Shown one piece after another: positions 8,293-17,847 of a stretch of DNA of 64,000 nucleotides. This DNA is from Labrys sp. KNU-23 (GTDB lineage Bacteria; Pseudomonadota; Alphaproteobacteria; Rhizobiales; Labraceae). Each line of letters begins with the position of its first letter. Position 1 is the stretch's first letter. Under the pieces are notes generated by a model that was not told the DNA's origin, searched no databases, and saw only the letters and a list, made by a program, of their open reading frames with translations. Made by a program: the position numbers and the translations under genes. The stretch covers positions 4,723,501-4,787,500 of the forward strand of contig NZ_CP043489.1 in assembly GCF_008330945.1 (NCBI RefSeq), in the 5' to 3' direction.

Positions 8293-8883
8293 ATGACGCA
8301 GGATGAGGTGCTGGCGGAATTCCGGGCGGCGGGAGCATTGCTCGAAGGACATTTCATCCTGACATCGGGGCGTCATTCCGCAGTGTATCTGCAGAAGAAT
8401 CTCGTCTTCATGGATCCCCCGCGCACCGAGCGTCTTTGCCGTGCCTTGGCCGAGCGCATCCGCGCCGCCTACGGGCCTGTCGACATGGTGGTGTCGCCGG
8501 CCGTGGGCGGCATCGTGCCGGGCTACGAGACCGCGCGCGCGCTTGGCGCCAAGACGGTGTTCGTGGAACGCGAAAACGGCCAGTTCCAACTGCGGCGCGG
8601 CTTTTCCATTCCCAAGGGTGCGCGGGTCGTGATGGTGGAGGACATCATCACAACCGGCCTGTCATCGCGCGAATGCCTGGCATCCATCGCCGACCAGCCG
8701 GGCGAAATCGTCGGTGCAGCCTGCCTGATCGACCGCTCGGGAGGCAAGGCCGATCTCGGCAAGCCCCTGGTGGCCCTGGCGACCTTGGACATCCCGACTT
8801 TCGAAGCCGACAGGCTGCCACCTGAACTCGCAGGCCTGCCGGCGATCAAGCCTGGCAGCCGGGCTCTTGCAGGACAGGCTTGA
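8293..8883 (+). CDS. pyrE: Orotate phosphoribosyltransferase
   Basis: Joins orotate to PRPP to give OMP in de novo pyrimidine synthesis. The 196-aa product has the PRPP-binding loop ARVVMVEDIITTGLSS with paired acidic residues, plus EGHFILTSGRHSAVYLQK and SPAVGGIVPGYE. Three ATG codons stand in a row at 8287, 8290 and 8293. The AGGAG at 8282-8286 is best spaced for the third. The stop is followed almost at once by pdxJ (start 3 nt later), implying co-transcription. Confidence 0.96.
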   Translation: MTQDEVLAEFRAAGALLEGHFILTSGRHSAVYLQKNLVFMDPPRTERLCRALAERIRAAYGPVDMVVSPAVGGIVPGYETARALGAKTVFVERENGQFQLRRGFSIPKGARVVMVEDIITTGLSSRECLASIADQPGEIVGAACLIDRSGGKADLGKPLVALATLDIPTFEADRLPPELAGLPAIKPGSRALAGQA

Positions 8884-8885
8884 AA

Positions 8886-9653
8886 ATGGCCGCCGTCGCT
8901 CTGCCCAAGGTTCTCCGTCTCGGCGTCAATGTCGATCATGTCGCCACCGTGCGCAACGCGCGCGGCGGCCTCTGGCCGGATCCCGTCCGCGCCGCGCATC
9001 TGGCGGTCGAGGCTGGCGCCGACGGCATCACCGCCCATCTGCGTGAGGACCGCCGCCATATCCGCGACGCGGATATTCGCCGCATCCGCACCGAGGTGAA
9101 GGCACCGCTGAATTTCGAGATGGCGGTAACCGGCGAGATGCTGGCGATCGCCCTGGACGTGAAGCCCCATGCTGTCTGCCTGGTGCCGGAGAAGCGTGAG
9201 GAGCGCACCACCGAAGGCGGATTGGACGTCAGGGCGGCCGAAGCCAATCTGAGAGCGGCAATCCCCCGGCTCAAGGAGAGCAACATCCGTGTCTCCCTGT
9301 TTGTCGAGCCGGACAGGGCGGTACTGGAGGCGTGCGCCGGCCTGGGCGCCGACATCGTGGAACTGCATACGGGCACGTGGTGCGAGGCGGTTGCCTCGGG
9401 CGAGGCCGGCCACGCTGCCGCCGAATTCGAGCGCCTGAAGCTCGGTGCCTCCATCGCCGCCGGGCTCGGACTGGAAGTGCATGCCGGGCACGGGCTTGAT
9501 TTCGACACCTCGGAAACCTTGGCTGCGGTACCCGAATTCGCCGAGTTCAACACCGGGCATTTCCTGATCGGAGAGGCGATTTTCGTCGGGCTCGCCGAGA
9601 GCATCCGCACCGTCAAGGCAGCGATGGCGGCTGGACGGAGCCGTGCTGGATGA
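8886..9653 (+). CDS. pdxJ: Pyridoxine 5'-phosphate synthase
   Basis: Condenses 1-deoxyxylulose 5-phosphate with 3-amino-2-oxopropyl phosphate, the ring-closing step of DXP-dependent vitamin B6 synthesis. The product is 255 aa, a TIM barrel. Signature regions are LGVNVDHVATVRNARGG, ITAHLREDRRHI, FEMAVTGEM, EKREERTTEGGLD and EVHAGHGLDFD. An in-frame TTG at 8880 overlaps the pyrE stop, but ATG 8886 fits the family better. The stop overlaps the acpS ATG in an ATGA, so the two are translationally coupled, a standard pdxJ-acpS arrangement. Confidence 0.97.
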   Translation: MAAVALPKVLRLGVNVDHVATVRNARGGLWPDPVRAAHLAVEAGADGITAHLREDRRHIRDADIRRIRTEVKAPLNFEMAVTGEMLAIALDVKPHAVCLVPEKREERTTEGGLDVRAAEANLRAAIPRLKESNIRVSLFVEPDRAVLEACAGLGADIVELHTGTWCEAVASGEAGHAAAEFERLKLGASIAAGLGLEVHAGHGLDFDTSETLAAVPEFAEFNTGHFLIGEAIFVGLAESIRTVKAAMAAGRSRAG

Positions 9654-10048
9654 TCATCGGTATCGGCAGCGATCTTTGCGACATCCGGCGGATCGAGGAC
9701 GCACTCGTCCGTTTCGGCGAGCGCTTCGAACGACGCTGCTTCACCGAAGGCGAACGGGCCAAGGCGGCGGGCCGGGCCGACAAGGCGGGTACGTTGGCCA
9801 AGCGCTTCGCCGCCAAGGAGGCCTGCTCGAAGGCGCTGGGAACCGGCATCAACGGCATCCATTGGCACGATATGGAAATCCTCAATGCCGAGAGCGGCCG
9901 GCCCGAATTGCGGCTGACCGGTGCAGCCCTGCGGCTGCTCGAGGGCCTGCTGCCGGCTGGGCACGAGGCCCATATTCATCTCAGCCTGACCGATGAGCAT
10001 CCCCTGGCGCAGGCCTTCGTAGTGATCGAGGCCCGACCGCGGGCTTGA
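9650..10048 (+). CDS. acpS: Holo-[acyl-carrier-protein] synthase
   Basis: Transfers phosphopantetheine from CoA to a serine of ACP for fatty acid synthesis. The 132-aa product has the two family blocks: GIGSDLCDIRRIE (metal-binding Asp8) and LAKRFAAKEACSKALGTG (Glu58). It overlaps pdxJ by 4 nt. It is followed by a 376-bp spacer before lepB, so the operon may end or be re-initiated here. Confidence 0.96.
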   Translation: MIIGIGSDLCDIRRIEDALVRFGERFERRCFTEGERAKAAGRADKAGTLAKRFAAKEACSKALGTGINGIHWHDMEILNAESGRPELRLTGAALRLLEGLLPAGHEAHIHLSLTDEHPLAQAFVVIEARPRA

Positions 10049-10424
10049 GAGGAAAGGTTGTCCGCCGCCGTGCAATTGCCGAAATCATGCTGTTTGTGGC
10101 GAAAGTCATTCCGGCGAATGACTGATGCCGCCCAGGCATTTCGCCAGGCATGGGATGGCGCCGGACGAGGACGGACCCCGCTCCCATCCTGCGCATGAAC
10201 TTGCCTTATCAAGCGCCGGGGTGGCAGGCTCTGTCGTTGCACCCTCAATCGGCAGGGGTTATAGCAGCCGCAACAGAGTTGTTTCGTTACAAAGCTTCCG
10301 GAGCTTGCCTCAAGGCCGACTCCGGAAGCTTTGCGTAATTTCAAGGTTCTTGCTGGATCTTGGATCGGGGCAATATTCCGAGGCTCCGGTCCCGCCAAGG
10401 ACCGCCTCCAAAGATGGAAGATCG
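10049..10424 (+). other. Intergenic region acpS-lepB
   Basis: A 376-bp spacer without a credible gene. It holds a perfect 14-bp palindrome at 10290-10333 and probably the promoter of the lepB-rnc group. The lepB frame stays open upstream to 10125, but that stretch does not look like signal peptidase. Confidence 0.55.
10290..10333. repeat. Perfect 14-bp inverted repeat before lepB
   Basis: CAAAGCTTCCGGAG (10290-10303) is inverted exactly at 10320-10333 (CTCCGGAAGCTTTG), with a 16-nt loop. Only CGTAATTTC follows, so there is no T-tract. It may be a palindromic repeat element or a leader hairpin of the lepB transcript. Confidence 0.85.
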
Positions 10425-11225
10425 ATGAGCGTGGCCAGCCAACCGAACAAGACGCCCGACACCAGCGGCGCCGCCAAGAAGACGTCGAAGGATGGCGGTA
10501 TCGGCGAGCTCATCAAGATCATCATTCATGCGCTTATCATTGCGCTGGTGGTCCGCACCGCGCTGTTCCAGCCGTTCAACATTCCGTCCGGCTCGCTGAT
10601 CCCGACGCTTCTGGTCGGGGACTACGTCATGGTGTCGAAATACAGCTATGGCTGGTCGCGCTATTCGGTGCCGGTGATCTCCGGCTTCCTGCCGTCAGGC
10701 CGTCTGTGGGCGGGCGAGGGGCCGAAGCTTGGCGACATTGCCGTGTTCAAGCTGCCCAAGGACAATTCGACAGATTTCATCAAGCGCGTCATCGGTCTGC
10801 CCGGCGATCGAATCCAGATGCGCCAGGGCCGCCTGTTCATCAACGGCACCATGGTTCAGCGTGAACAGGCGGGCACCTATCTGGTCAAGGATGAATTCGG
10901 GCGCGACAAGCAGGTGCCGAAATACATCGAGACCCTGCCCAATGGCGTGAAGCACGAGGTCATCGAGATCCAGGGCGACAGCGGCTATTACGACAACACC
11001 GACGAATATGTGGTGCCGCAAGGCAACTACTTCATGATGGGCGACAACCGCGACAATTCCGATGATTCGCGTGACCTGGCCGCCGTCGGCTACGTGCCGC
11101 TCGACAATTTCGTCGGCAAGGGCCAGATCATCTTCTTCTCCGTCGCCGATGACGCCTCGCCGCTCGCCTTCTGGCAGTGGCCGTGGACCGTGCGCGGTAG
11201 CCGCCTGTTCTCGCTCATTCGATAA
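10425..11225 (+). CDS. lepB: Signal peptidase I (first copy)
   Basis: Cleaves signal peptides from exported proteins at the outer face of the inner membrane. The 266-aa product has a short cytosolic tail, one membrane anchor (IIIHALIIALVVRTALF, about 31-48), catalytic Ser57 in IPSGSLIPTLLVGD, catalytic Lys120 in FIKRVIGLPGD, and box E GDNRDNSDDSR. The residue after the nucleophile is Leu where Met is usual. Its stop overlaps the ATG of a second signal peptidase gene (TAATG), and rnc follows, the usual lepB-rnc-era-recO order. Confidence 0.95.
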   Translation: MSVASQPNKTPDTSGAAKKTSKDGGIGELIKIIIHALIIALVVRTALFQPFNIPSGSLIPTLLVGDYVMVSKYSYGWSRYSVPVISGFLPSGRLWAGEGPKLGDIAVFKLPKDNSTDFIKRVIGLPGDRIQMRQGRLFINGTMVQREQAGTYLVKDEFGRDKQVPKYIETLPNGVKHEVIEIQGDSGYYDNTDEYVVPQGNYFMMGDNRDNSDDSRDLAAVGYVPLDNFVGKGQIIFFSVADDASPLAFWQWPWTVRGSRLFSLIR

Positions 11226-11896
11226 TGGCGGATCGGACCACGCCGGACGGAGTGTTGCATCGAATTCGGCCTCATGCGAGCCGCCTCGGCAGATTGCTGC
11301 TTGCAGGTGGTGCGTTGCTGCTGCTCGCCTCCTGCCGCAATTTCTCCGTGCCGAGCGGTTCCAGCATGCCGACGCTGCTCGTGGGCGATATCGTGATGGT
11401 GTTGTCTTTCGGCGAGGGGGCCGTGGCCGGGGCTCCCTCTCGCGGCGATATGGCGGTGTTCCGCCTGCCCAAGGACCCATCCACCTATTTCATCAAGCGA
11501 GTGATCGGTCTGCCGGGAGATCGCATCCAGATGCGCGATGGCCGTCTGTTCATCGATGGCGTCGTGATGCCGCGCGAACCGGCCGGCAGCTACAAGGCTG
11601 AGGGGGAACTCGGCCACGACAAGCAGGTGCCTAAATATCGGGAGACCCTGTCGAACGGGCGGAGCTACGAGGTCATCGAGGTCAGTAACGACATTGGCTT
11701 TTACGACAATACCGATGAATATGTCGTTCCGGCCGGTCATTACTTCACGATGGGCGACAATCGCGACAATTCCGACGATTCGCGGGATCTCGCTGGTGTC
11801 GGCTATATTCCGCTCGAGAATTTTGTGGGCAAACCCTGGCGGGTCCTGTTCTCGACGGCCAAGGGACAAATGCGCCTGTTTAAGATCGTACAATGA
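11225..11896 (+). CDS. Signal peptidase I paralogue with lipoprotein-like leader
   Basis: A 223-aa paralogue of the gene just upstream. Catalytic Ser46 (VPSGSSMPTLLVGD), Lys91 (FIKRVIGLPGD) and GDNRDNSDDSRDL are all kept, so it should be active. The insert present in the first copy between the Ser and Lys boxes is shortened. The N terminus differs: basic residues, then LLLAGGALLLLASC with a consensus lipobox LASC, so Cys37 could be lipidated only nine residues before the nucleophile. It could instead act as an uncleaved anchor. The start overlaps the lepB stop and the end overlaps rnc by 4 nt, so all three are one transcript. Substrates unknown. Confidence 0.9.
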   Translation: MADRTTPDGVLHRIRPHASRLGRLLLAGGALLLLASCRNFSVPSGSSMPTLLVGDIVMVLSFGEGAVAGAPSRGDMAVFRLPKDPSTYFIKRVIGLPGDRIQMRDGRLFIDGVVMPREPAGSYKAEGELGHDKQVPKYRETLSNGRSYEVIEVSNDIGFYDNTDEYVVPAGHYFTMGDNRDNSDDSRDLAGVGYIPLENFVGKPWRVLFSTAKGQMRLFKIVQ

Positions 11897-12606
11897 GCTC
11901 GAAGAAGAAACCTCCGCTGGAAACCCTGGAAGCCGCGCTCGGGCATGTCTTTGCCGATCGCTCCCTCCTGGAACGAGCGTTGACGCATATCAGCTTTCTC
12001 GACGGGCCAGCGCGGCTGGCGAGTTATCAGCGCCTGGAGTTTCTCGGCGACCGGGTGCTCGGACTGGCGGTTGCCGACATGCTTTACCGCGTCTTCCCCG
12101 ATGACGAGGAGGGCGCGATGTCGCGCCGGCTTTCCGACCTTGTGCGCAAGGAGACCTGCGCCGCGGTCGCAATCGACTGGGGTGTCGGTCCGCATGTGAA
12201 GCTCGGCCTCGGCGAGGCGCATTCGGGCGGGCGCAAGCGTGTCACCACGCTCGGCGACGTTTGCGAGGCCTTGATCGGCGGCGTTTTCGTGGATGCCGGC
12301 TATGAGAAGGCGCGCGCCGTGGTCGAGAAGGCCTGGCGCGAGCGGCTTCATGCCCCGGTTCGGCCGCCGAGCGACGCCAAGACAGCCTTGCAGGAATGGG
12401 CCCAGGGCCGCGCGCTGAAGGCCCCGACCTATCGCCTGGTTTCGCGTACGGGACCCGACCACAATCCGCGCTTCGTGATTGCCGTCGATATCGAGACGCT
12501 GATCTCGGCCGAGGGGGAAGGCAAGTCGAAACGCCTGGCCGAGCAGGCGGCCGCCTCCGCCTTCATGGCGCGCGAAGGCATCTCTCTGGAGGGATGGCGG
12601 AGCTGA
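11893..12606 (+). CDS. rnc: Ribonuclease III
   Basis: Cleaves double-stranded RNA, including the rRNA precursor. The 237-aa product has the nuclease signature YQRLEFLGDRVLGLAVADML (acidic metal ligands) and TLGDVCEALIGGVFVDAGY with the second acidic pair. A C-terminal dsRNA-binding domain follows (DAKTALQEWAQGRALKAPTY to the end). ATGA overlap with the upstream signal peptidase. era follows after 223 bp, which is longer than the direct coupling seen in many relatives. Confidence 0.96.
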   Translation: MSSKKKPPLETLEAALGHVFADRSLLERALTHISFLDGPARLASYQRLEFLGDRVLGLAVADMLYRVFPDDEEGAMSRRLSDLVRKETCAAVAIDWGVGPHVKLGLGEAHSGGRKRVTTLGDVCEALIGGVFVDAGYEKARAVVEKAWRERLHAPVRPPSDAKTALQEWAQGRALKAPTYRLVSRTGPDHNPRFVIAVDIETLISAEGEGKSKRLAEQAAASAFMAREGISLEGWRS

Positions 12607-12758
12607 GCCTTCGGTGGATCGCGTGCGAATGGAAGCCCTTATCGTCTCGTGATCCCGTATAGGCGAAGCAGCATTTCATGCCGCTTCACACCCGGAATGA
12701 CCCCGCGAATAATTACTTTCAGCGCGTGAATGTCTGCTAGAACGTCAAAAATGGTAGA

Positions 12759-12795
12759 ATGTCCGAGCCCGTTCCTCGTGGACGCGTTCGGACAT
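12759..12795. repeat. Inverted repeat upstream of era
   Basis: ATGTCCGA (12759-12766) and TCGGACAT (12788-12795) form an 8-bp perfect stem with a 21-nt loop in the rnc-era spacer, 34 bp before the era ATG. No T-run follows. It may be a leader hairpin of era. Confidence 0.6.
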
Positions 12796-12829
12796 CCTGC
12801 TTAGGCCGGATCGATCCAAGAAAGAGCAA

Positions 12830-13744
12830 ATGAACGAGACTACACAAACAAGATGCGGCTTCGTCGCCCTGATCGGCGCACCCAATGCCGGCAAGTCCAC
12901 GCTGATGAATGCCATCGTCGGCGCCAAGCTGTCGATCGTGACCCACAAGGTACAGACGACGCGCGCAATCGTGCGCGGCATCGCCATGACCGGCGAAGCG
13001 CAGATCATCTTCGTCGACACGCCCGGCATCTTCCAGCCCAAGCGCCGGCTCGATCGGGCCATGGTCACCAACGCATGGAGCGGTGCGGCCGATGCCGATG
13101 CCGTTTGCCTGCTCGTCGATGCCCAGCGCGGGCTCGACGAAGGCAATGAGGCCATCCTGGAAAAGCTTTCCGCCACCAAGCAGAAGCGCATCCTCATCCT
13201 CAACAAGATCGATGCGGTGAAGCGCGAAAAGCTGCTGGAGCTTGCCCAGGCCGTCAATACGCGGCTGCCTTTCGAGCAGACCTTCATGGTATCGGCGCTG
13301 ACCGGCAGTGGCGTGGAGGATCTCACCAGCCATCTCGGCTCCATCATGCCGGCCGGCCCCTGGCTCTATCCCGAGGACCAGATCTCGGATGCGCCCCTGC
13401 GTTCGCTGGCGGCCGAGATTACGCGCGAGAAGCTGTTCCTGCGCCTGCATGACGAACTGCCGTATGAATCGACGGTGGAGACCACGGCATGGACCTCGAT
13501 GAAGGATGGTTCGGCCCGAATCGAGCAGACGATCTATGTCACGCGCGAGGGCCACAAGAAGATCGTCATCGGCAAGGGCGGGGAAACCATCAAGGCGATC
13601 TCCATGGCGGCACGCAAGGAGATCTCGGCTATGGCCGAGACGCCGGTGCATCTCTTCCTGTTCGTGAAGGTGCGCGAGAACTGGTCTGACGATCCCGAGC
13701 GCTATCGCGAAATGGGCCTGGAATTCCCGGTGGAGAAGCGCTGA
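12830..13744 (+). CDS. era: GTPase Era
   Basis: Essential GTPase that binds the 3' end of 16S rRNA and aids 30S maturation. The 304-aa product has G1 ALIGAPNAGKSTLMNA, G3 FVDTPGI, G4 LNKIDAV and a C-terminal KH domain with VIGKGGETIKAIS. Start ATG 12830 follows a purine-rich AAGAGCAA. It sits between rnc and recO, the standard place. Confidence 0.97.
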   Translation: MNETTQTRCGFVALIGAPNAGKSTLMNAIVGAKLSIVTHKVQTTRAIVRGIAMTGEAQIIFVDTPGIFQPKRRLDRAMVTNAWSGAADADAVCLLVDAQRGLDEGNEAILEKLSATKQKRILILNKIDAVKREKLLELAQAVNTRLPFEQTFMVSALTGSGVEDLTSHLGSIMPAGPWLYPEDQISDAPLRSLAAEITREKLFLRLHDELPYESTVETTAWTSMKDGSARIEQTIYVTREGHKKIVIGKGGETIKAISMAARKEISAMAETPVHLFLFVKVRENWSDDPERYREMGLEFPVEKR

Positions 13745-13759
13745 GGTGGGTTCCTTTTA

Positions 13760-13787
13760 GGAGTGTCAGCCCCCTGGCTGACACTCC
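13760..13787. repeat. Perfect 12-bp inverted repeat between era and recO
   Basis: GGAGTGTCAGCC (13760-13771) and GGCTGACACTCC (13776-13787) form a 12-bp stem with a CCCT loop, 15 bp after the era stop. AAGCCCCG follows, so a rho-independent terminator is doubtful. On the reverse strand the stem is followed by TAAAAGG. The arm TGACACTCC reappears at 53542 in another palindrome. Confidence 0.85.
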
Positions 13788-13823
13788 AAGCCCCGCGTTC
13801 CTTTTTAGGGCGAGGCAGTCCCG

Positions 13824-14555
13824 ATGGAATGGGTCGACAGCGGTTACATATTGGGCGTGCGCCGCCATGGCGAATCCAGCGTGATCCTGGAGGCGATGAC
13901 CCGGGATCACGGCCGCCACCTTGGCATGGTGCGGGGCGGGCGCTCGCGGACATTGCAGCCGGTGCTGCAGCCCGGCAATGAGGTGCAACTCACCTGGCGC
14001 GCCCGGATCGAAGGTCATCTCGGCCATTTCGCCGTCGAGGGGCTGACACTGCATGCCGCACGGTTCCTGTCGTCCCGGCTGGCCCTGTTCGCCATGACCC
14101 ATGTGGCGGCCCTGGTTCGCCTGCTGCCCGAGCGCGACCCGCATCCGGGGCTTCACGAGGCTCTCGGTCACCTCATCGAAGTGCTTGGAGAGGCCGATTT
14201 GGCGCCGGCGCTGATCGCAAGATTCGAGCTCGAAATCCTGTCGGATCTTGGCTTCGGCCTCGACCTGGCCGCCTGCGCCGTCACCGGCCGGCAGGACGAA
14301 TTGGTCTATGTCTCGCCCAAGAGCGGGCGCGCTGTATGCCGGGAGGCCGGAGCCTCCTGGCATGACAGGCTGCTGCGCCTGCCGGCCTTCCTGCGAGGCG
14401 AGGAGAGCGTGCCTGCCGCCGTCGACATTGCGGATGCGTTGCGGTTGACCCAGCATTTCCTCGAGCGTGACGTCTTTGCGCCTCGCGGTCTCGCCATGCC
14501 CGAGGGCAGGCGTGTGCTGCTGGAGAGGCTGGTCGTGGCGGAAGAAAAAGGTTAA
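13824..14555 (+). CDS. recO: DNA repair protein RecO
   Basis: Helps RecFOR load RecA at gaps. The 243-aa product has an N-terminal OB fold (MEWVDSGYILGVRRHGESSV and GHLGMVRGGRSR) and a helical C-terminal part with Cys residues in CAVTGRQDELVYVSPKSGRA and VCREAG, as in alphaproteobacterial RecO. Last member of the lepB-rnc-era-recO series. Confidence 0.95.
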   Translation: MEWVDSGYILGVRRHGESSVILEAMTRDHGRHLGMVRGGRSRTLQPVLQPGNEVQLTWRARIEGHLGHFAVEGLTLHAARFLSSRLALFAMTHVAALVRLLPERDPHPGLHEALGHLIEVLGEADLAPALIARFELEILSDLGFGLDLAACAVTGRQDELVYVSPKSGRAVCREAGASWHDRLLRLPAFLRGEESVPAAVDIADALRLTQHFLERDVFAPRGLAMPEGRRVLLERLVVAEEKG

Positions 14556-14620
14556 CCAATCCTTATTCCGCCAAAGTCGTTGGCTACGACCGCCGGGATG
14601 AAGTTTTCGAGGATGTCACC

Positions 14621-15142
14621 GTGACGATCCGTCCCGTTTCCTTGTTGGCGATTGCCGTCTGTCTCGTCGCCCTCCCGCTGACGCAGGCCCAGGCGGGCTG
14701 GCGTGACGCTCCCTTTTATGGCGACGGAGGATGGGGTGGCGAATTCGAGGCGCCCATGCGCCCCTACCACCCACGACCCGCCTATCGCGACGATGACGGA
14801 GGCTACGAGACGCGCAGCTTCTATCCGCGCCCATGGGTGAGGGGGCCGGCCTACGCTCCCGATATCGACGAGTCCTACGACATCCTGCCGGAGGAGCGCG
14901 GACCGGCGATGCGCCGGCTGCGGCCGCCGCGCCGTATTGTCGGGACGCCGCAAAGCCTGCCGCGTCCGGTTCTGCCCAAGCCGCGCAGTGCAGCCCTGTC
15001 GGTACCGAAGAACGTCGAGCCGACCAAGCCTCTGCCGCCTGCCGCAGCACCCAAGCTGCGCCCCGAGCCGGTTCAGGAGGCAAGAGCGCTGCCGGTGCCG
15101 CGGCCGAATCTCGAAAGCATGGATTTCGAGCCCGCGAAATAG
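14621..15142 (+). CDS. Proline-rich exported protein of unknown function
   Basis: A 173-aa product from GTG 14621. The leader TIRPVSLLAIAVCLVALPL followed by TQAQAG is a good Sec signal peptide with cleavage after AQA. The mature protein is rich in Pro, Arg, Tyr and Asp and has no recognisable domain. The C-terminal half has spaced Pro/Lys pairs (VLPKPRSAALSVPKNVEPTK). Probably a periplasmic or envelope protein. No in-frame ATG precedes the first hydrophobic residues. Similar low-complexity genes follow recO in some rhizobia, but I cannot name the family. Confidence 0.65.
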   Translation: MTIRPVSLLAIAVCLVALPLTQAQAGWRDAPFYGDGGWGGEFEAPMRPYHPRPAYRDDDGGYETRSFYPRPWVRGPAYAPDIDESYDILPEERGPAMRRLRPPRRIVGTPQSLPRPVLPKPRSAALSVPKNVEPTKPLPPAAAPKLRPEPVQEARALPVPRPNLESMDFEPAK

Positions 15143-15249
15143 AACGGTGTTTTCTGTTCCAGATCCTGCGTGTCTGCCTCACGGCTCCATCAGGTAATGG
15201 AGCGGGGCTGACACGCTGGATTCCTCGCGCTCGACCGGCGAGCGCAATG

Positions 15250-16023
15250 CTAGGCTGATATCTTCGTCCGCGCCACATAGAGCGCGAGAGCGGCGGCGTT
15301 CGAGACGTTGAGGCTCTTGATCGCGCCAGGCATATCGAGCCGAGCCAGGGCGTCGCAAAGAGAGCGGGTGCGCTGACGCAGGCCCTTGCCCTCGGCGCCG
15401 AGCACGAGCGCCAGCGGCCCACCGAACACGGTGCCTTCCAATGTTGCCGGTCCTTCCGAGTCGAGACCGATTCGCGTCACCCCGCTTGCCCCCATTTCAT
15501 CCAGCGTGTCGCCGAGATTGCGCACGGAAACGACCGGCACATGCTCGAGGCCGCCGGAGGCCGATTTGGCGAGCACGCCGGTGGCGGCCGGTGAATGGCG
15601 CTCGGTCGTGATGATGGCAGCCACCTTGAAGGCGGCAGCCGAGCGGATGATGGCGCCGACATTATGGGGGTCGGTGATCTGGTCGAGCACCAGGACGATA
15701 TCCTGCTCGCCGAGTTCGCCAAAGGCGGGAGCGGGCAGGGGCGCCGCTTCCAGATAAAGGCCTTGGTGAATCGAATCGGGCGTGAGCAGGCGGTCGATGT
15801 CGCCGGGGCGGACGGTCTCCGGTTTGATTCTCGTCTCGACTTTCTCGTCGGCCAGCCTTTTCAGGGCATTTTCGGTGGCGAGCAGCCGCTTGAGCTTGCG
15901 GTTGGGATTCTGCAGCGCTTCACGCACCGGGTGCCAGCCATAGATCACCACGGTTTCCGGCGTTGCTTCGCCGGCATAGCCCCGATGGTGGCCGCGATGG
16001 CCTCTGCGGTCCCTGTCCTTCAT
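15250..16023 (-). CDS. rlmB: 23S rRNA (guanosine-2'-O)-methyltransferase RlmB (TrmH family)
   Basis: SPOUT methyltransferase that 2'-O-methylates G2251 of 23S rRNA in E. coli. The product has an N-terminal substrate-binding domain (IYGWHPVREALQNPNRK), then the knotted domain with VLDQITDPHNVGAIIRSA, LALVLGAEGKGLR and SLNVSNAAALALY, the three SPOUT motifs. ATG 16023 is preceded by GGAGAAAAAC, a better start than one 11 codons upstream. The first 20 residues are rich in Arg/His/Gly and may contact RNA. Divergent from the tRNA-Tyr/tRNA-Gly/tuf1 group. Confidence 0.93.
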   Translation of the reverse strand: MKDRDRRGHRGHHRGYAGEATPETVVIYGWHPVREALQNPNRKLKRLLATENALKRLADEKVETRIKPETVRPGDIDRLLTPDSIHQGLYLEAAPLPAPAFGELGEQDIVLVLDQITDPHNVGAIIRSAAAFKVAAIITTERHSPAATGVLAKSASGGLEHVPVVSVRNLGDTLDEMGASGVTRIGLDSEGPATLEGTVFGGPLALVLGAEGKGLRQRTRSLCDALARLDMPGAIKSLNVSNAAALALYVARTKISA

Positions 16024-16127
16024 GTTTTTCTCCGTTCCGGAGACTGCCCATGGCACGGCCGGCGTGCCAAAAAAAGCCCTGTCCGCGATTATGTGTAAAA
16101 ACTCGTCGCCAATCTTCGCCTTTTGGG

Positions 16128-16157
16128 TTGACAGGCACCAATCCCCTCACCATAACG
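16128..16157 (+). promoter_or_regulatory. Putative sigma-70 promoter for tRNA-Tyr/tRNA-Gly/tuf1
   Basis: TTGACA at 16128-16133 is separated by 17-18 bp from CATAAC/ATAACG (16151-16157), about 80 bp before the mature tRNA-Tyr. The -35 box is a perfect consensus and the -10 is imperfect but acceptable for alphaproteobacteria. Not confirmed by transcript data. Confidence 0.5.
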
Positions 16158-16237
16158 GCGCCCTCTGAACGACGCGGTCGCGCCACTTGGCCGCTTCGAT
16201 TTCGCAGCGGCTTCACAGCGTTGCGGAAGGACGTTTT

Positions 16238-16322
16238 GGAGGGGTGCCCGAGTGGTTAAAGGGGACGGACTGTAAATCCGTTGGCTCAGCCTACGTTGGT
16301 TCGAATCCAACCCCCTCCACCA
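16238..16322 (+). tRNA. tRNA-Tyr (anticodon GTA)
   Basis: 85 nt with encoded CCA. Acceptor GGAGGGG pairs with CCCCTCC (16312-16318), the T arm is GTTGG-TTCGAAT-CCAAC, and the anticodon GTA is at 16272-16274. A long variable arm is present, as expected for tRNA-Tyr. Confidence 0.98.
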
Positions 16323-16350
16323 AACGTTCCAAGAATACTGTGTTTGGTTT

Positions 16351-16424
16351 GCGGGTGTAGCTCAATGGTAGAGCAGCAGCCTTCCAAGCTGAATACGAGG
16401 GTTCGATTCCCTTCACCCGCTCCA
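16351..16424 (+). tRNA. tRNA-Gly (anticodon TCC)
   Basis: 74 nt with encoded CCA. Acceptor GCGGGTG pairs with CACCCGC, anticodon TCC at 16383-16385, T loop TTCGATT. It lies 28 bp after tRNA-Tyr and 139 bp before tuf1, probably on one precursor transcript. Confidence 0.98.
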
Positions 16425-16563
16425 TTCCTTTCCGGTCGGATTTCGGGCCACACACGCGCCGTGCTCCATTCTCTTCTTGCGCGTTGCCGCAAAAACCCCT
16501 ATCGAGCCGCCCGATATTTCGCACCGGCGAAATACCCAATCCTCCAATGCTGGAAACGGGGCT

Positions 16564-17754
<1,191 letters not shown>

Positions 17755-17778
17755 GCACGGGCAAAAGCCCGAGTTCGG

Positions 17779-17811
17779 AACGGCGCAGCCTTGGCTGCGC
17801 CGTTTTTGTTT
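17779..17811 (+). terminator. Intrinsic terminator after tuf1
   Basis: AACGGCGCAGCC (17779-17790) pairs with GGCTGCGCCGTT (17793-17804), loop TT, followed by a T-rich run to 17811. A 12-bp stem plus T-tract is a strong rho-independent terminator, isolating tuf1 from the downstream gene. Confidence 0.9.
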
Positions 17812-17847
17812 GTATTGGTGCCTCCATCCGCATTCGAGGAACAGGTC

